Made by a program: the position numbers and the translations under genes
DNA from: Liolophura sinensis
Lineage: Eukaryota; Mollusca; Polyplacophora; Chitonida; Chitonidae
NCBI RefSeq assembly: GCF_032854445.1
Contig: NC_088306.1
Location: 10,907,386 to 10,971,385, forward strand
Reading direction: 5' to 3'
Length of the DNA: 64,000 nt
In this document: positions 1 through 12,429 of the stretch, in pieces
How positions within the stretch are numbered: position 1 is the first letter of the stretch
How the letters are laid out: each line of letters starts with the position of its first letter
Notes under the pieces: generated by a model
Database searches by the model: none
The model's input: only the letters and a program-made list of their open reading frames with translations
Told to the model about the DNA's origin: nothing

Positions 1-95
1 ATACTTTTGGTCTGACGTGACACGGCTTTGATCCCAGATCTTCCCACTTCGAGGCAGACGCTCTAACCATTTGGCCATCAAAGCGATCGGGTCTA
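1..95 (-). repeat. tRNA-related SINE head, family 2
   Basis: The reverse strand carries A-box-like ATGGTTAGAGCG and B-box-like GGGATCAAAGCC, similar to the heads at 49205 and 60570. It is cut by the window edge. Confidence 0.45.
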
Positions 96-262
96 TCATT
101 TGTCATATTTTGTCATCATGTAATACGGTTGCACTGAATTCATTCCTGATTTGCATCATCTACTCATACCATTCGTACCTTGCTTCCGCCTTTGGTTTAG
201 GCCTATTTGTTACTGTTGTCCTGTCATGAATAACAGTATTATCGTTATTAAAGATTACTTGG

Positions 263-352
263 TCTTGCAGCAACCTGCGGATAGTCGTGGGTTTCACCTG
301 GGTTGGCGGGCGTCGTATAAGTTAAATATTCTTGACCTCGGCGTAAAACAAT
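263..352 (+). repeat. SINE family 1, 3' fragment
   Basis: Contains GCAACCTGCGGATAGTCGTG and ends CGGCGTAAAACAATC, matching the 3' half of the window's common SINE. Confidence 0.7.
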
Positions 353-387
353 CGATGGTGGATGTCAGTTAGAAGGTGGATTTTCTG

Positions 388-783
388 TAATCCACTCTCA
401 GCATTACAATCTGTGCATTATCCAGAAAGTGTAACCCCGATACCAACGAAAGATATTACTGTCACTTAAAATCCGCTTTCCAAATGACATCTACACCAAT
501 CTGATGTATTCAGATATACGTGGTCTGTGTCATATATGATGTTCAGAAAGGTAATGAATGTTCGTTGTAAAGTCTACCGGTCGCCTATGCCTTTTAGTTT
601 TGTGGAAAGCCTGCAGGTCGAGTCGCTGTGTATAGCTGATGATTTTGTGCTCGACTTTGAGGTCGAAGGTTCGGAACCCGGACTAGTCTTACCCAATCTT
701 CAGCACTATAATCTGAGCTCTATCCAGGGAGTGTAATCCTAATAACGACTTAAAATCCGCCCCCTAAATGACATCAACCAGTC
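388..783 (+). repeat. Imperfect direct repeat of about 100 bp
   Basis: 388-510 and 690-783 share CTTAAAATCCGC, AAATGACATC and ATCCAG..GTGTAA in the same order. The family is unknown. Confidence 0.45.
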
Positions 784-1713
784 AACGTAGAGCCGGAACA
801 TTTCCCTTTTTTTTTGCATGGATGATTTCAGTATTCGGCGTTACTTCTGTTAATTGCTCTATTCAAAGAAAGGTTCTGTCGTATAGTACAGTGGTAAAAC
901 ATTATGACAGTACATATGGAAAAAATGGTGTTGCAATGCATTGGCAAAATACATCTCTAAACACACAAAACGAAAAAAAAAAATAGTGCAAGATAAGAGT
1001 TTGGACTTACGACAAGTAGCTAAGGAGGTAACAAAGCAGTTAAGGAGAAAAAATGAGAGAACCAGAAAGTGTGACCCAAGTACAAGGGGAAATCGGGCAC
1101 TTAAAACATAACGTAGAAAACAGCAACGAGGTGAAGTAGAGGTCGTAAGGAAGAAAACCACACGGAGTGAGGTGAGGTAGAGGTGGCCCTGGGCCCGGGT
1201 ATCCTGGCCGGGGTCATGTTTACTGGTCTGCAGCGGGCGGCAGCGGCCTTAAACAGGTGTGCCACCGGCGTTCCAACCAGATGCAAAAGTCAATAGAAAG
1301 ATGTCGAGTGCAAACATATTACACGGGTCCGAAACGATTCGGGATAATGAACTGGAGAAGGCCAACTAGGGTTTACACCGCTGTTCAAAAAGTCAACTCA
1401 AATGCCATTAACCCTTTAAGCATTTTTTTCGCAAATCTGAAACTCACAAAGCTCTCTTTCAGTTTTATATAAGGACATCCTCTGTGTTGTTGAAGTAGTA
1501 GGTAGACACCGTTAAACCCCCGATGCATTTTTCTTGATTGTCAGTTATTTCTTTATGTTCTTATCGAATTTAAAATTTATCGTAGTGAAATCCCTTTCGT
1601 TACTGTTGGAGAAGGGTTAACTCCAGCTGAACCAGGACAACTTCTTACTGCAAGGGGTGGGGAATTGGGTCTCAGTTGTGAAAAGATAACGAAGACGAAG
1701 ACGGACAACGAAA

Positions 1714-4700
1714 ATGGCGGAAATGCATGCTACACTGTCTCTCTGGGTTTCTTTTTTAATGGCGGGGATACTCATCGGCTCTTTGCAGGGTAAGGCACTG
1801 TTGTTCCTTTTGCGGGTTAAAAATGTTCTCTTTATCTGCATCTGGATGCTTTTGAGCCACTGATTTCGTTTCAGTCATAACACAAATATATAGCATGCAG
1901 CACGTACATCTCTTAATTTCTGCCTTTAAGTCCTACAGTTATATCTCTTAGATGTCTTAGATGAATCAAGCGACCGTCTAACTTAACGCGGTGTTCTTGG
2001 GTTCGGCGGAAATGTGGTACAAATCCATTAATTTTTCTGTAGTCAAAATGTTATCTGATGACATGCTTTATACTCCAGGCCTCGAGTGGACACGTGGAAG
2101 TTAATTGAGATTTATTAATTTGATGGAATTTCAGTCTCGAATTCAACTAGGAATCCAATGTTCGTTGAAAATCACCTTTTTCCGCCAAAAACTGTGTCCA
2201 TATATGTACGCCATACGTGTGAGAGTTCGTAAGTAATATGCCAAAGGTCCATGGTTTATCCATGACACTTATAAATAAAACAAATAATCAGTACAGAATT
2301 CTGCGAGTATACGATGGTGGCCAGGCTGTGTGTGGAGTTACGGGCTCTATCTTGCATGTATAGGCAATGTAAGCCTTTGTTTTTGTACATTCCCAATCCT
2401 TGCAGGGTAGTCCGTCACGACGGCACAAGAAAGTTGCATGCAGGAAGGCTTCACAATCTAAATGCTACATTGAAAAGAAATCTATGGCATTTCCTGGTGA
2501 ACAAAAATCAAAGCAGTAGAATAATACGGGTTTGATAGTTTCTGGCCAATCGCTCTAACAAAAGACTTCATGCAGTCTGATAAATTAAGTTCAGCGTCTC
2601 TAGTATTTATTATTTTTTAAAAGTTCAACGATTGTATAACCAAAGTCCAAACGAAATCAATAAAATGACAAATTAATAACTCATTCATAAAATATTCCGT
2701 TTCTCATATATATACACAAAGGTCACCCCCATGAGGAGGAAGTGGAACACGCCGTAGATCATGAGTCCCATCTGTATTACCACCTCTTAGATCACTATGT
2801 CCGAGATATCCGGCCTGCGGCTAATGACACGGATCCCGTCCGAGTGGCCGTCAAACTCAGCATTCTCAATCTGGACGGTCCGGTAAGATGGGACAGGTGT
2901 TAATAGGTGTTAATAAGGCGTGATATTCGGAACAGACGTGCACTAAATTGGTGTTTTGGATAACGATGTGCTATATGCGGTATAAGATAATGCATGTTTG
3001 CGTGTACAACGGGGTTGGGCTAAGGGGTTGGAGCAAATGACGCAGATGTACATGTAATAAAGTCGTTCATGCAGGTAACACGTACATGCATCTGGACGTG
3101 TTCTGTGTGCAATGATGTATGTGTAGGTGCGTATACTAAATCGGGATAGGTGCTAAGGTGTATAAAGACGGTGCATGAAATGTAATAAAATGAAATGGTA
3201 ATGAAATGATGCATTCAGAAGTGTAGTAAAGGGAGCATGTGTTGTGTGTATTAATTTGTAACGAAATAAGCCTGGTGCTGTAGGTGTGTGGTGTATGGGA
3301 TATTTTAACAAACCGATCTCATAAATAAGTAAACAAAATAAATCGGTACAAGTTATTATGCCCATATAATTAAGATGAGGGGGTTAGATACTCCCCCCCC
3401 CCTTCCCTCCCCAATAGGCTGCTAAGAGCTCACGCCCAGCTCATGCTGACTTCCAACCCGATCTGTCGACAACCTGCGGATGGTCGTGGGGATCCTCCGG
3501 GCTCTGCCTGATTTCCTGTAAGAGAGGTGTTCATGAGTTCGGCGTAAATCAGCAATCAAATAAATAAATAAATAAATAATATGCTCGGTGTTACAAAGTG
3601 TCGAATTTAACTTCAAACATAAAATTATTAAAATGGTGGATTATTTGCAGAAAACTGTCCTATGCATTTTTGCCAGTGTAATTTCCTTAGTTGAAAACCC
3701 TTGTAACTGTAGTAAACATACATGAGTGTGTACTTATATGCCCTATTTCTTTTCAAAACTTTAGGGTAGGACTGGGATTGTGAAATTAACGTTTCTCATG
3801 AGAATGGTAAGTTCAGCAGTTAACTTACGGCCATGGTACTCATATGAGAATGAGTTTAGTTGGTCGTCTTTGCTTTGTCGTTGAGCTCCAAAGAGTTCTG
3901 TTTCTTTTCATAAAAGTGTTGCTTGTAAAATTTATCTGGTGAATTTAGCGTTCAAATCCAGATTTCGTTTCTTTTGCCTTCAGCTCACTTGTTCTCTGTA
4001 CATGTGTGTAGGAGTTCCAGCCAGCAGAGGTCGGCAATGGCCCATTTCCCACTGTCATACTTCTCCTTCTGGTTGGGACAGTTGCAGGGACAGCAGTATT
4101 AGTTGTGTTGTTGCTTTTGTATGTATGAATGTATGTAGCTTAACCTTTCAAACTACATGATGGGTTATCTTGTTTTATATATACTGATGCAATTTTTGAT
4201 TGGACCCTGAAGTACATGTGTCCTGTATATTTGTTTTCTCTGTGAAGGCCTTGGGGAAGAACAGTGTCAGTGTAAATTGACCGAGCTACGTTCGATATTA
4301 TTATCATATATTATAATTTCCATTTTGCACTGCACAACTGACGTTTTCGGCCATCTTCTCGTTTGTCACTTGCCGAATTGGCGTTAATCCATTATGAATT
4401 TTGGCCTATTCCCGTGGCCCATTGAAACTAAAGCTTGATGGGCTATTTCCATTTTCCATTATGTTATTACCTTTTATTAAAATGTCAACATGTCATCCTT
4501 TGATACAGCTATTTTCGATCCCTTCATACATCACAAATTGGTATTATTTTTTCCCCTCTAGTCCTGGCATGATCCACGACTGAAATGGAATCTCACAGAC
4601 TACGCTGGACTTCAGACATTATCCCTTTCCTCACATCAAATCTGGCAGCCAGAGTTAACGCCCTTAGAGAGGTTGGTTACTTAACATCTAAATTTAAAGG

Positions 4701-7700
4701 GATACATAATCGATTCTGATAAGCTGGTGTAAGAGACAGGCAAGTCCAGGCTACATTTAGCCTTAACTGAATTTTAGGTATGGTACATTTATTCAAGGTG
4801 GCTTAGGCTGCAAGAGTTAAACCAGGAAACCTTATCTCAACTGCCAGGCAATTAGCGTCGATTCTGCATCCTTTTAAAAGAAATGTTGGATAATTACGTC
4901 CTGGAGCACTAAGTTAGAATCTTATTCTACATATCACATGAGGGTAAAGACTTAATAAAGTATATAACCCAAAGCATCCAAGTTGGATACATTTGTTTGT
5001 GACAAGCATTCTGTAACGAGAGAGAATACTAATCGGCTAATTGGCTTAGGGTTTAAGACAGACATAGTGCCATGTGTATGTGTTGCAAGATAACACCGTG
5101 ACATGGTATAGCTTCTCACTTGCAGTGAAATCCTGAACTCTGGCCACGGTCCAGATGAGGCAGCCGCCATCACACACAAGGGTGACGTCAGCGTGATGCA
5201 CACTGAGAAAGCACACCTCACGTGCACGCCCGTGAATCCTGGTCACTTCCCATCGGACTCGCTGAGGTGTGACGTCACGCTTATGTCAACATCATACAAC
5301 AGCAAGGAATTAAAGCTCGTGCTGGATGCGTACCAGACTATGGAAGAGGCTTACGATGTCAGCATGGCCGCTCCGGAAACAGGGTGGAGGCTGGACAAAG
5401 AGGGCACTGAGTTTGTGGTCCAAGTGAAAGGTGCCCGGATCTCCGGTTCCGGTCACCCCGGAATTAAAATCTCTTTGGTGTTCCACAGAGAACGAAACTT
5501 TTACTGGAACCTATGTGTTATTCCGGCAGCATTTTTGGCCTTTCTAATCCCCCTGGAGTTTATCCTTCCTCCAGGCTCAAATACAAAAGCTATCATGGGT
5601 TAGTAATTTTCTTGTTTTCATTCCGTCATATTTCGTCTTTCCTCTGGTGTCAGATGCCAACAGTGACACTAGTTTACCTCGTCAAGCACACAAGTCAAGC
5701 ACATCATAGATTAGAATTCATGCCTTCAATACACAAATACCTTCCCCAGACACTACCACTTTGTTCATGTACTAACTTCAGTACAGTAGTCTTCCTCCTT
5801 CGGCCACAGTTTCTGTTACTTCCAAGTTCAAACACCGAAGACATTGTGGGTTGGTGTTCCCGTGGCCTTCAACACGTTTTAAAATCGTCCTTTTTCAGTA
5901 TGAGTTCATCCAGCCATGTGGGTCAATGTCAAAGTTTTCAGTGGTTAGTATTTACGTTGCCTTAATTTAGTACACGAAGGGCGTCCTTATTCAGCTTATA
6001 CTTTTCTCTTCCATGATAAAATGTGACGTTATGATGAGTCTTGGACAGAAATGGTTCAACAGTAAAATTATTTTGGTTAGCTTTGAATTTAGCTTCAAAC
6101 TTACAAAATCATATTTTAAATGTTTGTGCTTTTAGTATACGTACAAGTAATTAACATTTTACGGTGGGGGCCACCAACGTATGAACTGAAGAAACCAATA
6201 TTGAGTAGCCCGGTAAGGATTTGTGTGTTTTCTCACTGCACCGGACCCAATGTTTCTCTTCAGAAACTTCGTCAGTCCATTTTCAACCATACTATGTACT
6301 TTGTTTCGCCATTATCTCTTGTAGAATACAATCAGACTGGGTGATTTGCAAGAGTGTGAAAAATTTGACGCTGTAGCCAACCAATAAATTGGATGATACT
6401 GTTTGCAGACGTTGTTTCTTCTGTAACACTAAAAATAAATTTTATGAGTTATTTTCTTGGCAGGCGTGGTGATAGCCTTGGGTGAAATCATCGTGTTAGC
6501 TGAGCTCAGTACAGCTTGGGCGGGAGGGGCATCAATAATCCCAAACGCAGGTGAGTTACTTACCCTGTGATCAGTGTACCTTGTGGCTAATCCATGTTGT
6601 CTGTCATCCATTTAGGGGATTAAGAAGAGTAAATTATAAATACTGTCTTCTGAAATGGTGTAATTGTCGAACCCACCTTGTGATTTACCAAAAGTCTTTA
6701 ACATAATTTCTTTCAGTCAGATAAAAGCTGTTGGTTAAAGTCTCAACGTTAATCTCATAAATTCAGGCACATGCACTGTTCCGAAAAACCACATCTACAA
6801 TTTGTTCTTCTTAATGTTTAATTTGACCAAATATTAGTTTAAGCTTGCCGATCTAAAACGAAGTGAGGGCGATTTCTGTCCCTCGTCTGGTGATTTCTAT
6901 AACAGCGTTTCGTTTCTCTCTTCCGGACAGGATTGTTCTGTGTCTCCTCCATCGTCGTGTCCTGTTTGGCCGCCATCTTGTCCGCACTGTTGAACTCCTT
7001 GACCCCCAGTGGAAGTCGCTACAAGGATGTGCCCCACTGGCTCAGATCGGTATTGTTCTGAGTAGAATTATGTATTAGACCTTGCGAGTTAGCATTCGCT
7101 TTTAAAAAAAATATAGGTTTCTGTATGTGAATGAATAAACTCATAAAATAATTTCCCTAATGGAGAACATTGTCTTCATCTCTGCCCAGTTTTAAGGCAA
7201 CGTTGTGATTTAATAATGTTAGCTGAGATACTTTCCAACAATGTTCATGGCTTAAGAGTCAGATATTAAAGATCACCCACAGCGTACAAGTGAAGAGCAA
7301 TGAAAAGGAGTATCAGGTTAGGCCTAGATTTTGTAAGCCTATTTGGAAACTGCAGATATTCTCTCTTGGTTTAATGAGAACTGTTTAGGGCGTGACGTAG
7401 CCTATGATTTTTTTCCAGTGTACCCTGTAAATTTCTGTCTACCTTCGTCTTCTTGTTCTGTACCTCTATAGCTGTGCTTCGGTCGGTGCGGAATTCGACG
7501 CTTTGTTTGCCTGGATGCTTACTCCCCTGTTGGAGCTTCGTCTCGCATGGAAGGCTTTCACCGCAAGAATGGTGCCATTTTCATCGACCCCGAACCGATG
7601 GCGGTCACAGATCAAGGAACGAGACCAGCCCAGGATGCAGTTCAACCGGAAGTGCTCAAAGACCTTCACTCATTGGTTACCAGGCTCACTGCAGACGACA

Positions 7701-7813
7701 TGACAAAGCGCGTGACTGAGGAATGGCAAGAAGTAGTGCGGGTTTTGGAGCGAATGTTCTTTGTTATCTTTTCTCTACTGGTTTTAGCTACAGCATTTGC
7801 CTTTCTGTTCTAA
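1714..7813 (+). CDS. Nicotinic acetylcholine receptor-like Cys-loop ligand-gated ion channel, complete, 8 exons
   Basis: Exons 1714-1789, 2722-2882, 3765-3806, 4562-4671, 5126-5598, 6464-6550, 6931-7049 and 7472-7813 join in phase to 469 aa; exon 4 is 110 bp, a size typical of this family. Residues 1-25 look like a signal peptide. The ligand-binding domain has the WHDPRLKW and IWQPEL blocks. The Cys-loop spans Cys163-Cys178 with FPSD inside, but holds 14 residues instead of 13. TM1 (about 255-277) begins FYWNLCVIP; TM2 follows NTK (residues 282-284), TM3 is about 318-338, then a loop with an amphipathic helix and TM4 (451-469). Such pentameric plasma-membrane channels open on transmitter binding. 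Oddities: no vicinal Cys pair of an alpha subunit, no Glu at -1', hydrophobic residues at 2' and 6', two Glu within TM2. Family assignment is secure; ligand, ion and conductance are unknown. The start is the first ATG before the hydrophobic leader. Confidence 0.9.
3424..3580 (+). repeat. SINE family 1, 5'-truncated, in receptor intron 2
   Basis: Carries CCAGCTCATGCTG, AACCTGCGGATGGTCGTG and an AATAAATAAATAAAT tail; diverged in the middle. Confidence 0.75.
5799..5953 (+). repeat. Two diverged copies of the exon 5 3' end plus donor
   Basis: The last ~45 bp of receptor exon 5 and its donor (5557-5609) recur, diverged, at 5807-5860 and 5901-5953 inside intron 5. Copy 2 can still be read as LLLPSSNTEDIVG against the true ILPPGSNTKAIMG; copy 3 keeps GGTTAGTA at the donor position. 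They are best read as junction duplications, not additional exons. Confidence 0.55.
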
Positions 7814-8010
7814 AATTTAACCAACAAAAGCAGTATTATTAAGCTGTTACAAAACAAGTAACGGTGAAGAGTTTCAATTAGAATTCTTTGTTCCACTGCA
7901 TAAAATCGTGGAACATTAGGCAGCGGTAAGTTTTATGCACAGTATGCACTCGATTAGGTAGACTGGAATTAATATCAGTCCAGAATTAAAACCTTGTACA
8001 TGTATTTCTG

Positions 8011-8016
8011 AATAAA
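8011..8016 (+). promoter_or_regulatory. Poly(A) signal AATAAA of receptor gene
   Basis: First perfect AATAAA after the receptor stop codon, about 200 nt downstream. Placement is by position and consensus only. Confidence 0.4.
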
Positions 8017-8584
8017 ACTTTTTAAACTTTTATATGACTTCTGTGTGATTTTAAAGTTCTGGGACAAACGAGTGCACAAACGAGTGCAGTAGTTTCAAGA
8101 GACACACAATCCTCCAATGCAATATACATGTATTTAGTGGACAAAGTACGGCAATTATCAACACAATCTTCTTGGTATCTTTTATTTCACTACCTATGAT
8201 GAGCCCTTGTGCAAGATCTAGATCTGATATATGAAGAACAATAAGAGAAGAACATTTATAGAAGCTGCTCAGACAAAATTTGCTCAAATTCTGGTCCAGC
8301 TGGATCAGTGGCAGGTTAATGTCAGGCAGTCTGCAATGTAGACCTACAATCAACCTGTAACAACCTGTAACCTATGAGCAAGAGGTATGCGCGAAATATT
8401 GTTGTACATATGTAACTGAAATCATGTAAAAATAAACATTCAAATACCATTGTTGTTGTATTTTAAAACTAATAGTATGGTAGTAACAATTTGCTAATGA
8501 TTGATTGGTGTTTTTAATGGTCAAGAACTCGACAGTTTTAACGACCCAGCACTTTAAACCTCTGAGTCATCGAGAATCCACCTT

Positions 8585-8640
8585 GACAATGAAGAAGAAG
8601 AAGAAGAAGAAGAAGAAGTAGAAGATGATGATGATGAATG
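8585..8640 (+). repeat. (GAA)n/(GAT)n microsatellite
   Basis: A run of GAAGAA units followed by GATGAT units. Confidence 0.9.
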
Positions 8641-8819
8641 AAAATTGAAGATATTTGAAACTTATGTATTGTATTTCATACTATTTAGCTGGACCAAACT
8701 TGTCCATGCACAGAGAATTTGTGGATTCACTCGCTTTCACTGTTCCTGGGAATTTGGTGATAAATAAATTATTTATTTATTTCATTGGTGTTTTGAGCCG
8801 CACTAAAAAAAAGTGTCTT

Positions 8820-8926
8820 TACATAGGCGTCGGAACCGGGGGGGGGGGGGAGGCAGAGGAGGCCCTAGAGGGGCGCAGATATCTTTTCGACCCCCTTCAC
8901 CACAACCCCCCCCCCCCCCCCCCCAA
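8820..8926. repeat. G-run/C-run inverted homopolymer element
   Basis: A run of about 14 G is followed some 60 nt later by a run of about 18 C, so the strand could fold back. The element starts GGCGTCGGAACC, and a related reversed end is seen near 10420-10437, so it is an interspersed repeat. Lengths of such runs are error-prone. Confidence 0.5.
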
Positions 8927-9789
8927 TTTTTCAAATCAAGGCGAATGTTATGAAATGCTTTGGGCCGTGACAAACAAGGGATGAGAAGCTACGACAGATT
9001 AAAGGATAGTCGTACTTTACTATATATGTACGCCACATTAGGGCTAAGGCCTAGGGCCACTTGATGTAGCTCTCAGAACTCAAGCTTTTAATTTACCCAG
9101 ACATTATTGTGATATTTTATATCAAATTTCAAAAAAGGAGTTTGGATATGGTTTATCTTTTCCTGCGTCACCAAATTAGCCAAGAAAGATTTCCAGCTAA
9201 TGTAGGCCTCTATGAGCCTATAGGCCTGTCAATCAGTATCTGACGCCAAACCGCAGCTAAACTCTCATATTTAATGTCTCTGGATAGAGATCTAATTGAT
9301 GTCAACATTGAACAATCAGGAAATAACTTGGAACGTGGAAACTGTTAAAAGACAATTTTATCTTGATGTTCTGTAAAAATCAGGGGAATTCCATGTGTTG
9401 ATTTTTTGTAAGCTGTGCGACATGTAAGAATGTATGATCAAATGCTTCTTCCTGTCTCCATTTGCCGTGTTGCACATTAGGTTGAAGGACTCATTTTGAT
9501 TTAACAGTTTGTTGGAGTTTTTCCCAGTGAAAAGGTGCAAATTTATTTTCAACTGTTTCAAAATACAAAGATTATTAAAGTTTAAAATAAATGTAACTAA
9601 CAACAGCAAAATAAAACCAAATACAATGTCACGAAGTGCACCAGGATATTGTGTGAGTGATATTGCCGTATTCATGCGCGACACGCGCAAATCTCAACTC
9701 CAGGTTTAGTCCTTGGCTTATTCGCATCTAAGACCAAAAACTGAGGAAGTTGCTGCTTCCTCGCTCACTATTACTGAGAAATTTAAATG

Positions 9790-9945
9790 ACTGTATGGTC
9801 ACCCCGATATAATGGGTTGGGTGTCTTCGGCAAATCCTCACGTTGAGGCAGCACCTAACAAAAGAGGGGTGCAGTATATACAAATGACACTTCGTCGTCA
9901 TATGACTTAACTATTGTTGACGTTAAACCCCAAGCATCTCAGCAT
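9790..9945 (+). repeat. SINE family 2, 3' part
   Basis: Contains GGTGTCTTCGG, GAGGCAGCACC, then CGTCGTCATATGACTTAAC and GACGTTAAACCCCAAGCA, the tail shared with 37385-37655 and 47700-47945. Confidence 0.55.
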
Positions 9946-10442
9946 CCAGTAGACTTAAAACCGTGATGATGTCTGTCCATTTAAGTTACCATGGCATTCC
10001 CCCCCCCCCCCGCACTCAGAGTCCATATCTATGCACCAAGTACAAGAATATTTCTTCTCTCATGCATATACCTTATTTCTAAATGATACTCTAATGATAG
10101 AACTTAACATAAAGATATATTCTCACTTCTAATCATTACACATCATACAATCATTCATACCACTGATATGAATCAATATTTCTGAAAACATATATCTGCT
10201 AATATAGCATAATACTTGAGACTCAAAATTTTGAACACGTACAGAAACCAGCTGAATCTAATTTTAAATAAATAAAGAATTAAATTAAAATTCACCTCTT
10301 CGTTTTTAGAGGCATAATATCTCCGAGCATCTTGGTGTGCGGGGCTTCCGGGGCCTAGGCGCCTCCTGGATCCTCGCCTATAGTGGGCTGTGATAGTCGA
10401 TCCGCTCCCCCAGGTAACGACGGCTTCCGACGCCTATGCTAT

Positions 10443-10620
10443 GCGATGGCGGCCAGCATTATGATGGGAGGAAACCGGGTAGAGCACGGAGGAAACCTAC
10501 GATCATGACCGAAGAAGAAGCCAGAAAGAAATGGACTAATAGCGACCGCATTTGTTGATATGCTACTGAGTCATTAGCGTGCTCCGCCAGCACGCTAACC
10601 ACTCGGCTCCTTGGTGACAA
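10443..10620 (-). repeat. SINE family 1, diverged
   Basis: Reverse-strand CCAGCATTATGATGGGAGGA, AGCGACCGCATT and AGCACGCTAACCACTCGG match the common SINE. Confidence 0.7.
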
Positions 10621-11149
10621 TAAGCTGGTGATCACGCTTGTTTGATCGACGCCCAGTCTAACGTTCACGTGAAGATCAGTTGTCTTCGGCCATGCCTTTA
10701 CGTCATACGTGGAAAAGATCGTCAGTAACTTTCACAAAGTAGATGGTTTATCCCAAACCGCCGTTGGGACAAATTCTTGAGCATGGCGAGTTCGTAAACA
10801 ACAATCAAATAAATAATAATTAAATGCACATATACAAACATGCACAAAATACATGTGCTAGATCTTGTCACATGTTGACTCAATCAAGTTAAGTCAGGCG
10901 CTGATGAGCAACTCGGCTTGATGTGAAGTTTGGTTTTTGACTCAACCCTGAACTCTTTATCTGTGCTCACTTCAGATTGTGCAGACGGGTTTACAACACT
11001 TACAGGAGACGGTAGCTGAGTCCAGAAGTGCCTATAGACAACCCGCTTACTCTGGGATTTCAGAGACAGGGTCTTATATCTAACCAACGGTAAAGCACGC
11101 TGAGAATAAACTGGGTGAAAATGACAAAAGATTTCAATGCATCATTCAA

Positions 11150-11830
11150 GTTCTATTCACAAACCTTATCATCCAGACTGATGTAAGTCTTTTTGCATGC
11201 ATCTGTGAATGTGGTATTTTAACAGCGCTGCCAAAGTTTTTTCCTGCATAGACTTGCCAAAACCTTTCTTCAGCTTCTCTTGCAGGTGGCCACAGATTCC
11301 CATTAATTGTCCATGTGCGACAATGATAACGTTTAGCGCTGTAGCTCAGTCCCAAACATTCCGTGACCAAGAAGCTTTGGTGCATACCTGGCCCAGCCTG
11401 TGAGAAAGAAGCCATAAAAATCTTGACATAGGTTGACCGTCAAAATCCGGATCTTTCTATGCCGGCAGCTGGGAGGGGTGCCTATCAACGCCAAGGGGAC
11501 GTCACTCGCAGCCTCATCACCATCTGTCTCCATGTTTCCTCCCACCCAGAATTTCAAACTTTCGTCATTAAAACTCATACCTGCCCAAAACTTAGACCAT
11601 TTCAATCATCTTGATAACAAGCATACACCTGCACAGCAATAACGGCAGGCTGACTAAAATACACAGAATTACATTCGTCCCTCCGCAAAAATGGAAGTTG
11701 TAATGGGGGTCTGTGTACAGATGTAGAAGTAAGAACGAGAATTGGCGGGATGACTTTCGGTTCTCAATTCGTCTTCCAGCAGCTCTTCATACCTGGCGGC
11801 CGCCTCCATGTACAAACTGGTCTCGAAGAT
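11150..11830 (-). pseudogene. Broken partial copy of the coiled-coil gene's last exon
   Basis: 11690-11830 encodes FETSLYMEAAARYEELLE, almost the FETSLYVEAARYEELLE of the gene at 16.8-19.0 kb. 11157-11300 matches its next part: LQEKLKK-like, then GSAVKIPH against GSAVRIPH, then a KKTY..LDD block reached by changing frame. About 400 bp of unrelated sequence separates the two halves at the point where the intact gene reads CTTCTACATCTGCAAG. Frame breaks and the insertion make it non-coding for the original protein. The 400-bp insert has its own - strand ORF (11333-11605) with an acidic stretch, METDGDEAASD; I do not recognise it. Homology ends at both sides, so this is a partial DNA duplication. 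Confidence 0.7.
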
Positions 11831-12429
11831 AAACACTGCTATTGACGGTGCCATTGAGATACCAGATGTAATATCTGTAGATGTAGTATGATTGAAGTTA
11901 TTCACAGGGCCGCCCCTGATGTGGTGTTCATACATCGAAAGGATCAAGCGATAGCGCATACTAAGTTTTATACATGTAATACACCAAGACTGAATTCCTT
12001 CGAATAATCTTATTGGAGATTTGGCCGACCAGACAACTGTTCAGGCTGCTATCCACAGTGGTGCCTCCTGATATCATATTCAGGAATTGTGAATATCACC
12101 TGATAGCTCGTATTAAGTTTTATTACTATACCACGTATGAAGTGAGTGTGTGTAGTGGGCTATTACTCGAGATGCAGAATATTGTATAAATATTGCAGAA
12201 CTCTCGCCTCCTCTAAAAAATTTAATCGTACTTAAATGACTGCGACTAGTCCATCGCGCACTTTCCCAGCTCATTAAACAACGTTTTGGCACAGAACTTG
12301 GCTCCAGAACACTGACATCCATAAAACCAGAAATTTCACAGGCGCTGGCCTCCTTGATTGATGAAATAAGAACAACAAAGGGCGCAAAAAAATGCGTACA
12401 GTTACATCCAAGAATATGTCCACTGCTAA

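Larger units (their letters stand above)
96..1713. other. Upstream region of receptor gene, no gene seen
   Basis: Holds a SINE fragment (263-352) and an imperfect direct repeat (388-510 against 690-783). The small ORFs here have no protein-like composition or splice context. The receptor promoter should lie in the last few hundred bases, but I see no clear TATA box. Confidence 0.4.
7860..11140. other. Gene-free, repeat-rich stretch
   Basis: After the receptor gene I find only microsatellite, homopolymer and SINE material (listed separately). The ORFs at 8655, 9358 and 9509 are AT-rich or repeat-derived and lack splice or homology support. Confidence 0.4.

Noticed and set aside
5513..5965. 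150-codon + strand ORF overlapping receptor exon 5
   Set aside because: Out of frame with the receptor coding frame and running into intron 5; the SNTEDIVGW segment inside it is the decayed junction copy.
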